Positions 1-6,094 of a DNA stretch of 6,892 bases are shown here, piece by piece (the stretch's first letter is position 1; every line of letters begins with the position of its first letter). The DNA comes from an uncultured Flavobacteriales bacterium (GTDB lineage Bacteria; Bacteroidota; Bacteroidia; Palsa-965). Position numbers and translations under genes: made by a program. The notes beneath the pieces are model-generated. The model had not been told where the DNA came from and ran no database searches. It saw only the letters and a list, made by a program, of their open reading frames with translations. The stretch lies in the NCBI GenBank assembly GCA_946478675.1, contig CAMLEF010000252.1:1-6892 (forward strand), in the 5' to 3' direction.

Positions 1-24
1 CGATTCGTGCGCGGAAAAACAATG

Positions 25-118
25 CCCCGTTTGTTCGAGCGAAGTCGGGAACCTGTGCATTAGAATGCGAAAAGTTCTCGACTCCGCTCGAACAAGCAGA
101 GGACTCGAACAAACGAGG
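25..118. repeat. Palindromic intergenic element with nested and competing inverted repeats
   Basis: The arms 31-52 and 74-95 are inverted repeats matching at 20 of 22 positions. The two exceptions are A42/C84 and G48/T78; each becomes a G-U wobble in the RNA of one strand. Inside, GCAT (57-60) and ATGC (65-68) form a 4-bp stem with a TAGA tetraloop, separated from the long stem by an asymmetric internal loop. A second inverted repeat, 25-39 with 104-118, matches at 14 of 15 positions and contains a perfect 12-bp core (28-39/104-115). The 9-mer CTCGAACAA occurs at both 87-95 and 104-112, so bases 31-39 can pair with either copy. It lies just downstream of the minus-strand acyltransferase gene. 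It could be a dispersed REP-like or MITE-like intergenic repeat, or an RNA-end structure for that transcript. On the minus strand a short T run (complement of 15-19) follows, but too far away for a classical intrinsic terminator. The pairing is seen directly; the role is inferred. Confidence 0.75.
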
Positions 119-179
119 AATGGAATAAACAAGAAAGTTTGAACAAGAAGGAAGACATTCAGCGGAGATAGAAACGAAT
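119..179. other. Non-coding A-rich stretch between palindrome and acyltransferase stop
   Basis: No plausible coding frame is seen here. The plus strand is A-rich and carries AACAAGAA twice (128-135 and 142-149). AACAA also occurs at 18-22, 91-95 and 108-112, with irregular spacing. On the minus strand this stretch would be the 3' untranslated region of the acyltransferase transcript. No terminator with a clear stem plus T run was found. Confidence 0.5.
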
Positions 180-1343
180 TTAAATCCTCGTCTTCACCAC
201 CGCAAACCGCGATTTCAATTTGAGGAACGGGCGTTCGATGAGCTCGTAGCTGATGATCGGAATGAGCAGCGACAAACCAATGACGATGGGCCAGTACACC
301 CAGCCGCTCATATTCGGGAAATGCACGAACATGATCTTGAAGAGAATGAACTGCAGCAAAATATTTCCCCAGAGATAAATGCCGAAGCAGCATTTGCCGA
401 GGTAATTGATCGGGTGCTTCGGACCCCACCGGAAAAGCGCGTCGGGATTGAAGACGTAGTTCATCATGCAGAAGCCGATCGTCAGCAGGTAGAAATATTT
501 TTTAAAGACGACCTCGAAAAAGTTCGGCCAGTCGTTCGAGTTGTCGACGCTCAGTGTCCAGAGCAGGATCGCATACAGCAGCACGCGCGCGTACCACGGC
601 ATGCGCAGGCTGAACGGCCGGTGAAAATGGATCCACGCCACCAATCCGCCGAGTGCGAGCGCGTCGATGCGGGACAGCGTGTTGAGGTAAATATTGTACC
701 AGGTCCAGTGAAACTCATCCGCGCAGCAGCGAAAGCCGATGCTGATAGCCATGACGCCGGCGAAAACGTACGGCAGTTTTTTCATCGGCAGGAAAGCGAC
801 GAGGAACGGCCACACGAGGTAGAAATGCTCTTCCACGCAGATCGACCAGAAATGCGCGAAAGGAAAATCCCAACGCTCGGTCATGATCGTGCGGAAGTTG
901 TTGTAGAAGAAAATGACGGGTTTGTATTCCGGCTCCGGCAGCCCGGGATTGGAAGTGCGCAGCCACATCACGAGCAGCGGGCTGATCGCGATCACGAAAA
1001 AATACAACGGCCAGATGCGAAGAATACGCCGGACGTAAAAGTTCTTGATGTCGATCTTTCCTTTTTCGGTTCTCTCTTTCAGCAGGAGATAGGTGATGAG
1101 AAACCCGCTGATCATGAAAAACATGTCGACGCCGAAATTGAAATTCGCAATGACGCGGCGGAAATGTTCACCGAACCACGTGATCCCGCTGCCGTCGTGG
1201 TGCATGAGAATACGTGGCATGCCGTGATCCGACGTCACCCACGCGTCCCACGCATGCACGATGACGACCATAAAAGCCGCCAGGAAGCGCAGGGCGTCCA
1301 GCTGAACAAAATGGATGGGCTTTTTTTCCTCGAGCGTCGACAA
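180..1343 (-). CDS. Acyltransferase-3 (OafA/YrhL-like) integral membrane O-acyltransferase
   Basis: This 387-residue protein has about ten hydrophobic segments and the landmarks of the acyltransferase-3 family, which moves acyl groups (often acetyl) onto extracytoplasmic sugars, lipids or secondary metabolites. The conserved R-x10-H motif is R19 to H30 (VIVHAW); H30 is the expected catalytic residue. GVDMFFMISGFLIT spans 71-84, an Arg-rich loop FYVRRILRIWPLYFF spans 102-116, the signature HFWSICVEEHFYLVWP spans 164-179, and a terminal SYELIERPF spans 365-373. The length is normal for a stand-alone family member with no fused SGNH domain. The start is TTG at 1343. The frame stays open upstream without an ATG, and the first internal Met (M25) would cut into the first membrane helix and leave only five residues before H30. 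No Shine-Dalgarno sequence precedes it. It lies 112 bp downstream of the anti-sigma-like gene on the same strand, so readthrough or a separate promoter are both possible. The family is clear; the substrate cannot be told. Confidence 0.93.
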   Translation of the reverse strand: MSTLEEKKPIHFVQLDALRFLAAFMVVIVHAWDAWVTSDHGMPRILMHHDGSGITWFGEHFRRVIANFNFGVDMFFMISGFLITYLLLKERTEKGKIDIKNFYVRRILRIWPLYFFVIAISPLLVMWLRTSNPGLPEPEYKPVIFFYNNFRTIMTERWDFPFAHFWSICVEEHFYLVWPFLVAFLPMKKLPYVFAGVMAISIGFRCCADEFHWTWYNIYLNTLSRIDALALGGLVAWIHFHRPFSLRMPWYARVLLYAILLWTLSVDNSNDWPNFFEVVFKKYFYLLTIGFCMMNYVFNPDALFRWGPKHPINYLGKCCFGIYLWGNILLQFILFKIMFVHFPNMSGWVYWPIVIGLSLLIPIISYELIERPFLKLKSRFAVVKTRI

Positions 1344-1371
1344 GGCCGGGGTTGCAGTTACGAATGAACTG

Positions 1372-1404
1372 CGAATATACGAATGACCGCGACGAGGACG
1401 GCAA
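1372..1404 (-). promoter_or_regulatory. Candidate Bacteroidota-type promoter for the acyltransferase gene
   Basis: Read on the minus strand, TTG (complement of 1402-1404) is followed after 22 nt by TATATTCG (complement of 1372-1379). The latter differs at one position from the Bacteroidota -7 consensus TAnnTTTG. The implied transcription start is about 20 nt upstream of the proposed TTG start codon. Spacing and position fit, but such short motifs arise by chance. Confidence 0.3.
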
Positions 1405-1455
1405 TGGAATTCGGACGAAAGCGGCGATACACTACTTCTTCCGGGATTCGTAGTG

Positions 1456-1992
1456 CTATTGCTTAACCACGGAATCTTTCTTCACCGTTATCGTCGATTT
1501 TTTTTCGCCGTTGCTGAAGAGCGTGTCGTGACGAACGGTGGTGGTCGTAGTGTGCGTTTCTGTTCGTTCTCCCGGGGCCGTATCAACAGGCTGCGCTTCC
1601 GGATCATATGCCGGCTTAGCGGGCGTGGTATCGTGAACAGGTTGCGACGGCCCGCGTTCTTCTTCCCTGTGCGACAGATTCCACCACACGATAGCAGCAG
1701 CGGCAGCGACCACGATGGCGACGGCCCATCCCCATTTTTGCAGGAAGGTTTTCGCGGGAACCGACGGCTTGTATTTCGCCAGCGAACCGGCAGGAACGCC
1801 GGTAAAAATTTCCGCGAGTTGTGCTTTCAGCAGTGTTCGACCGGCAGATTGAAATGCCGTCGAGAGCCATTCTGCTTCCGCGCGAAGCTCCGCGTCGGAC
1901 TTCAGCCGCTGCTCAAACGACGCGCGCTCTTCCGCGCCCATCTCATTGCGGAGATAGCGGTCGATCGTGTCGTATGTTTTTTCGTCCATCAT
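1456..1992 (-). CDS. Anti-sigma-factor-like single-pass membrane protein
   Basis: This 178-residue protein is the likely inhibitor of the sigma factor encoded just upstream. The N-terminal cytoplasmic part (1-86) is charged and helical and carries the pattern IDRYLRNEM...EERASFEQRL (10-30), familiar from the N-termini of Bacteroidota anti-sigma-like proteins. One membrane segment, WGWAVAIVVAAAAAIVWWNL, spans 87-106. It is followed by a roughly 70-residue, presumably periplasmic tail rich in Pro, Thr and charged residues (HTTTTTV at 147-153). No HxxxCxxC zinc-binding motif is present; the protein has no cysteine, so it is not a ZAS-type anti-sigma factor. The gene overlaps the sigma gene by 4 nt. 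Two ATGs lie in tandem (1992 and 1989), so the first Met choice is uncertain by one residue. The tail lacks the larger FecR-type sensory domain. Membrane topology is clear; anti-sigma function rests on gene order and the N-terminal pattern, and the ligand or protease signal is unknown. Confidence 0.78.
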   Translation of the reverse strand: MMDEKTYDTIDRYLRNEMGAEERASFEQRLKSDAELRAEAEWLSTAFQSAGRTLLKAQLAEIFTGVPAGSLAKYKPSVPAKTFLQKWGWAVAIVVAAAAAIVWWNLSHREEERGPSQPVHDTTPAKPAYDPEAQPVDTAPGERTETHTTTTTVRHDTLFSNGEKKSTITVKKDSVVKQ

Positions 1993-2543
1993 TTGACGGC
2001 GGCGGTTTTATAAAGCGTTTTCAGCTTCTGCAGGCATTTGTATTTCTGCGCTTTCGCGTTGTCGGCATTCGTATAATGAAGCTCCTGCGCGATTTCGTCC
2101 ATGCTCTTCCTGAAAAAATAAAAAAGCAGCAGCAGCTTCCGGCATTGCGCGCCGAGCTTCTCGAGATTCTGGCGGAGCATTTTGTGCATTGTGTCGTCTT
2201 CGTTCTTTTCTTCGGGCAATGTGACCTCTTCCACGTTCTCGAAATCCGAAAAACGAACGTTGCGTTTCCGCTTTTCCAGCTGCTTCAGCCATTTGTTGCG
2301 GCTCACCGCATACAGCCACGTTTTCAGCGAAGATTTTTGTGTGAACGTTCCGGCGCTGAGCTGTTCATACAAGGCGACTGTCGCTTCCTGGAAAACATCA
2401 CGCGCATCTTCTTCCCGCCCGCTGTTGTTGATCACGAGATAACGAACCATGCTGAAATGCTGCACATAGACAGCGCGGAAGGCGTTCGAATCACCTTTGC
2501 GCAATCCATCGAGCAACTCTTTTTCGTCGGCGTAAGCAGCCAT
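1989..2543 (-). CDS. ECF-family RNA polymerase sigma factor (sigma-70 regions 2 and 4)
   Basis: The 184 residues show the two-domain layout of extracytoplasmic-function sigma factors. Region 2 spans roughly residues 20-92. It includes the core-binding/-10 recognition helix DARDVFQEATVALYE (46-60) and WLYAVSRNKWLKQLEKRKR (76-94). An acidic linker follows (103-118, with VEEVTLPEEKNEDD). Region 4 spans roughly 120-178 and ends in a helix-turn-helix, SMDEIAQELHY...NAKAQKYKCLQKLK (147-174). The NAKAQKYKCLQKLK ending resembles many Bacteroidota ECF factors. The start ATG at 2543 gives a normal family length. The gene is followed, with ATGA overlap, by the anti-sigma-like membrane protein, the usual arrangement for a factor held inactive at the membrane until a signal arrives. 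It is divergent from the large T9SS cargo gene, which is therefore a candidate regulon member. Family assignment is firm; regulon and signal are inferred or unknown. Confidence 0.95.
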   Translation of the reverse strand: MAAYADEKELLDGLRKGDSNAFRAVYVQHFSMVRYLVINNSGREEDARDVFQEATVALYEQLSAGTFTQKSSLKTWLYAVSRNKWLKQLEKRKRNVRFSDFENVEEVTLPEEKNEDDTMHKMLRQNLEKLGAQCRKLLLLFYFFRKSMDEIAQELHYTNADNAKAQKYKCLQKLKTLYKTAAVK

Positions 2544-2704
2544 AATCGGGGTTTATTCCGCGGGGAGGGTAAAGGTAACCGGCCGTGGGAAAAAATCATG
2601 GGTGAATTTACGATTTGCTGCAGCGCCGTATTTACAGCCGCAGCATCATTTCAATTGCACCGCATTTGGTTTACATTAGCTCTTCCACCAATTGCTGCAT
2701 TCCC
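2544..2704. promoter_or_regulatory. Divergent intergenic region between sigma operon and T9SS cargo gene
   Basis: This 161-bp region separates divergently transcribed genes and must hold the promoters of both. The right part (2615-2704) is open in the frame of the cargo gene, but it encodes an unlikely N-terminal extension ahead of a good signal peptide, so it is treated as untranslated. No strong operator palindrome was seen. A TACATTAG box (2672-2679) resembles the -7 consensus, but its nearest upstream TTG is only 14 nt away. Confidence 0.6.
2570..2599 (-). promoter_or_regulatory. Weak candidate promoter for the sigma/anti-sigma operon
   Basis: On the minus strand TACCTTTA (complement of 2570-2577) differs at one base from TAnnTTTG. 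It sits 19 nt downstream of ATG (complement of 2597-2599), in place of the TTG expected at -33. The implied 5' leader of about 20 nt before the sigma ATG is reasonable. With one mismatch in each element the call is weak, and an autoregulated ECF promoter of different sequence would not be recognised this way. Confidence 0.2.
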
Positions 2705-5700
2705 TTGAAAAAACTCCTTGTCGCTGCCACGATCCTGCTGCTCGTGTGCGCTTCCGCCGGCGCGCAAACCTTCCTTCAGCAACCGCCCCTGCAAAACCGC
2801 CCCGCCGGAAAACCCGTGCGCTTCCAGGAAGTGCAACAGGCCTTCGACCGTTATTGGGAAAATCAATCGCCGTCTGATACGGAATCGGAAAATGCAGAAG
2901 AGGGCGGCTACCAGCAATTCAAGCGTTGGGAGTGGTTCATGGAGCAGCGCACTTTTCCTTCCGGGATTTTTCCTTCGCCGGAAGTGTTGTACAACGAATA
3001 CCAGGGCTACAAAACGCAATATGGTTCACACAATGCGCGAATGGCGTCGAACTGGTCGTTCATCGGGCCGCACGTGGTGCCTGCGAATGGCGGAGGCGCG
3101 GGGCGCATCAACTGCCTGGCGTTTGATCCGGCGAATGCCAACGTGCTTTGGGCGGGCGCTGCCTGCGGTGGCTTATGGAAGTCTACGGATGGAGGCGCAA
3201 CCTGGTCGTCGAATACCGACCTGCTTCCTTCGCTGAGTATTTCCGATATCGTGATCGATCCTTCGAATCCGCAGATCATGTATCTCGCGACCGGCGATAA
3301 ATACGGCATTTACTGGCAATATGAAACGTGGGGCCATTACAGCGCAGGTATCCTGAAATCGACCGACGGCGGCGTGACGTGGAACCCGACCGGGCTGAAT
3401 TTCGCATTGGATAACGTCACCGTAATACAACGTCTCATCATCGATCCGTCGAACACGAATACGTTGTATGCGGCCACGAACATGGGCGTTTTCAAATCGA
3501 CCGATGCGGCAGCAACGTGGGCCAATATCCGCCCGGGAAAATTTTACGACATCGAAATGAATCCCGGCAACACCATGATCCTCTACACCGGCGACAGCAC
3601 CGGCGTGTTCCGCACGACGAATGCCGGCGCATCCTGGAGCGCTGTCCAGGGCGTGTCGTCCGCCGGGCGCACTTCGATCTGCGTTACGCCGGCGAACAGC
3701 GCAGCAGTGTATGTCTGGTCGGAAGGCGGCGCGTTGTATTACTCCAACAACTCCGGCGTATCGTTTACCACGCGCACCGATCCGAGCACGGATTGCACTC
3801 CGTACGGTTATTACGACATGGTGATCGATGTTTCGCCGGTGAATGAAAATATTCTTTTTGTCGGCGGACTGAACGTGGCGCGCAGCACCGACGGTGGTAA
3901 TTCCTGGACGGTAGCTTCCGACTGGGGCGGATGGCCGAACACGAATTACGTGCACGCCGATAATCATGCGTTGCAGTTCGGTCCTGCGAGCAGCAATACG
4001 ATTTACTCCTGCAACGACGGCGGCATTTTCCGTTCTACCGACCAGGGCAACACGTGGAGCGATCTCAGCGGCGGCATCGACATCAAGCAATACTACCGTC
4101 TCTCGGGATCGTTCATCACGCCATCGGTCATTTACGCCGGGGCGCAGGATAACGGAACCGATCGGGTGACCGGCGTGAATGCGGCAACACAGGTTAACGG
4201 CGCGGACGGAGAAGAATGTCTCGTGGATTTCACGGATGATAACATCGTGTTTGTTTCCTCGCAGAGCGGTTATTTCCTGAAATCCACCGATGGCGGCGCG
4301 AGCTTTACGGCGCTGAGCCAGTTCGGCTGCGACTGGACTTCTCCGATCATCATGGACCAGACGGATCACAACAACATGTATCTCGGCGGAAGTGATGTGT
4401 ATCGTTCCACCGACAACGGCGACACGTGGAACAACGTTTCGAACGGCGCCTTCGACGGCACCTGCGTTTATTCGCTGGAGATTTCGCCGACGTCACCTTC
4501 GTACGTGTACGCTGCCACGTTCGGCAACATCTATCGCACGACGAATGGCGGAACCAGCTGGAGCACGATCACCGGTTCGCTTCCCGTCGGCCAGGCAGCC
4601 ATCTCCGGCATTGCGATTAGTGATGGAAACCCGGATGCAGTGTGGGTAACGCTTTCCGGATTTGCCGCGGGCGAAAAAGTGTACTACACCACGAATGGCG
4701 GCGTCACCTGGACGAACATGACGGGCTCGCTGCCGAACGTTCCGGCGAACTGCATCGAATACCAGAACGGCAGCAATGATTTGTTGTACGTCGGAACCGA
4801 TCTCGGCGTGTTTTACATGGATGCCACGATGAACGACTGGCTGCCCTACAACAACGGATTGCCGAACGTTATTATCGACGAGCTCGAAATTCATTACCCG
4901 ACGAGCAAGCTGCGTGCAGCAACGTACGGACGCGGTCTCTGGGAAAGCGACCTGCAGGTGTCGACGCTGATGAATGTTGATGCGTCTGCACTGTCGATGG
5001 TCAATCCCCCTTCCAGCACCTGCGACACGGTGATCACACCGGTGGTGAACATCCGCAACGGAGGCGTCGATACGCTGCACACCGTCGATCTTTTTTACCG
5101 CGTCGACGCGCAGGCCTGGCAGCAATACAGCTGGAGCGGCTCACTCGCTTCTTTTGCAACCGCATCGATCCCGCTCAACACCTACACGCTGACAGCCGGT
5201 CCGCACACGCTGAAGGCGTACACGACGAACCCGAATGCATCTGCGGATCAGAACCACAACAACGACACGCTGCTGCGTACGTTCACGATCCTTTCTGCGC
5301 CGACGACAACGATCGCATTACCGGTTGCCGAAGGATTTGTTTCAGCGGCCTTCCCGCCGTCGAATTTCTCGCTTGAAAATTCGAGCAGCCTATGGACGCG
5401 CACTACATCCACCGGGGGGTACCAGCTGAGTACGAATTCCGCGCGCGCCAATTTCTATTCGATCTCCAGCGGAACGGACGCGCTGCAGACGTTGTACGTT
5501 GATTTCAGCAGTGCATTACCGCCGATTCGTTTGTATTTCGATCTCGCGTATGCGCCGTATCCCGGCTATATCGATTCGCTCGTTATCGACCTGTATTCCG
5601 ATTGTGCGGGCGGCGAACGGTTGTATGCAAAAGGTTCTTCGCAGCTGCTGACGTCGCCGAGCACTACCGGGCAGTTTGTTCCGGCTTCCGCGGGCGAATG

Positions 5701-6094
5701 GCGCACGGATACGCTGCATCTCGATTCGCTCGCCGGTCACGGCCCGATGCAGATCCGCTTTCTCGCAAAGAGTGGTTACGGTAACGATCTTTTCATCGAC
5801 AACATTAACCTCACCGGCAACGGCGTCGGAATTTCAGAGCTGCCGTCGCAGGCGTCATTCGTAATGTATCCGAATCCTGCAGCGACGACGATCACGCTCG
5901 AGCTTCCGTTTGCAGCTGCGAATGCAGAAGTGGTCGTTTTTGATCTTTATGGAAAACGCGTGATGGGAACAGAGCTGAAAGCAGGAACCACGCGAACAAC
6001 TATGGATGTGTCGGCGTTGAGCGAAGGCGTGTACCTGGTGCAGGTAATTGCTAACGGTCACGTCGAAACGAAGCGACTGGCGATCGTGCGTTAG
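2705..6094 (+). CDS. Secreted Asp-box (BNR/sortilin-like) beta-propeller protein with T9SS type A sorting domain
   Basis: The chosen start is TTG at 2705, giving 1,129 residues and a textbook signal peptide (MKKLLVAATILLLVCASAGA, cleavage before Q21). A TTG at 2615 would add 30 unlikely residues. After a pro-like segment (21-115; FKRWEWFMEQR at 72-82) come eleven Asp-box motifs of type S/T-x-D/N-x-G-x-S/T-W/F. They start at about residues 159, 218, 264, 303, 346, 393, 443, 526, 567, 611 and 661 and mark blades of one or two beta-propellers. GAQDNGT (479-485) and GADGEE (499-504) are also typical of these Bacteroidota proteins. The propeller ends at YGRGLWES (741-748). A CARDB-like domain (about 756-863) and a jelly-roll-like domain (about 873-1038) follow. 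The sorting domain (1052-1129) has YPNPA at 1055-1059, GVYLVQV near 1108 and a basic end. The protein should cross the inner membrane via Sec and the outer membrane via T9SS, then be released or surface-attached. Asp boxes occur in glycosidases (GH74, sialidase) and non-enzymes alike; no catalytic function can be assigned. Confidence 0.93.
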   Translation: MKKLLVAATILLLVCASAGAQTFLQQPPLQNRPAGKPVRFQEVQQAFDRYWENQSPSDTESENAEEGGYQQFKRWEWFMEQRTFPSGIFPSPEVLYNEYQGYKTQYGSHNARMASNWSFIGPHVVPANGGGAGRINCLAFDPANANVLWAGAACGGLWKSTDGGATWSSNTDLLPSLSISDIVIDPSNPQIMYLATGDKYGIYWQYETWGHYSAGILKSTDGGVTWNPTGLNFALDNVTVIQRLIIDPSNTNTLYAATNMGVFKSTDAAATWANIRPGKFYDIEMNPGNTMILYTGDSTGVFRTTNAGASWSAVQGVSSAGRTSICVTPANSAAVYVWSEGGALYYSNNSGVSFTTRTDPSTDCTPYGYYDMVIDVSPVNENILFVGGLNVARSTDGGNSWTVASDWGGWPNTNYVHADNHALQFGPASSNTIYSCNDGGIFRSTDQGNTWSDLSGGIDIKQYYRLSGSFITPSVIYAGAQDNGTDRVTGVNAATQVNGADGEECLVDFTDDNIVFVSSQSGYFLKSTDGGASFTALSQFGCDWTSPIIMDQTDHNNMYLGGSDVYRSTDNGDTWNNVSNGAFDGTCVYSLEISPTSPSYVYAATFGNIYRTTNGGTSWSTITGSLPVGQAAISGIAISDGNPDAVWVTLSGFAAGEKVYYTTNGGVTWTNMTGSLPNVPANCIEYQNGSNDLLYVGTDLGVFYMDATMNDWLPYNNGLPNVIIDELEIHYPTSKLRAATYGRGLWESDLQVSTLMNVDASALSMVNPPSSTCDTVITPVVNIRNGGVDTLHTVDLFYRVDAQAWQQYSWSGSLASFATASIPLNTYTLTAGPHTLKAYTTNPNASADQNHNNDTLLRTFTILSAPTTTIALPVAEGFVSAAFPPSNFSLENSSSLWTRTTSTGGYQLSTNSARANFYSISSGTDALQTLYVDFSSALPPIRLYFDLAYAPYPGYIDSLVIDLYSDCAGGERLYAKGSSQLLTSPSTTGQFVPASAGEWRTDTLHLDSLAGHGPMQIRFLAKSGYGNDLFIDNINLTGNGVGISELPSQASFVMYPNPAATTITLELPFAAANAEVVVFDLYGKRVMGTELKAGTTRTTMDVSALSEGVYLVQVIANGHVETKRLAIVR

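Noticed and set aside
1..24. T run on the minus strand (complement of 15-19) making the palindrome an intrinsic terminator
   Set aside because: The T run is short and 6 or more bases beyond the nearest stem base, so it does not fit a classical rho-independent terminator.
321..1367. A 348-codon open frame on the plus strand
   Set aside because: It lies antisense to the acyltransferase in exact codon register, so it stays open simply because the real gene avoids TTA, CTA and TCA codons. Its peptide is a charge-rich, low-hydrophobicity string without domain character.
1359..1385. Repeated ACGAATGA (near 1360 and 1379) as an operator
   Set aside because: Two short copies in a small AT-richer gap are easily chance. 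They overlap the candidate promoter but show no symmetry of their own.
1430..1455. Inverted repeat CACTAC...GTAGTG immediately after the anti-sigma stop, as a terminator
   Set aside because: There are only 6 bp, the loop is 14 nt and no T run follows on the minus strand. It may help 3'-end formation but is not a convincing intrinsic terminator.
2655..2679. TTG (2655-2657) with TACATTAG (2672-2679) as the promoter of the propeller gene
   Set aside because: The -7 box is one base off consensus and well placed for a TTG start at 2705, but the 14-nt spacer is shorter than the usual 17-23.
2735..2755. Cys15 in the signal peptide as a lipobox
   Set aside because: The residue before Cys is Val, not Gly/Ala/Ser, and a good type I site (AGA before Q21) follows. 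A T9SS sorting domain also argues against lipoprotein anchoring.
3173..4369. A 398-codon open frame on the minus strand
   Set aside because: It has the same codon-register shadow relation to the propeller gene. Its Arg/Ile/His-rich repetitive peptide mirrors the Asp-box repeats on the sense strand.
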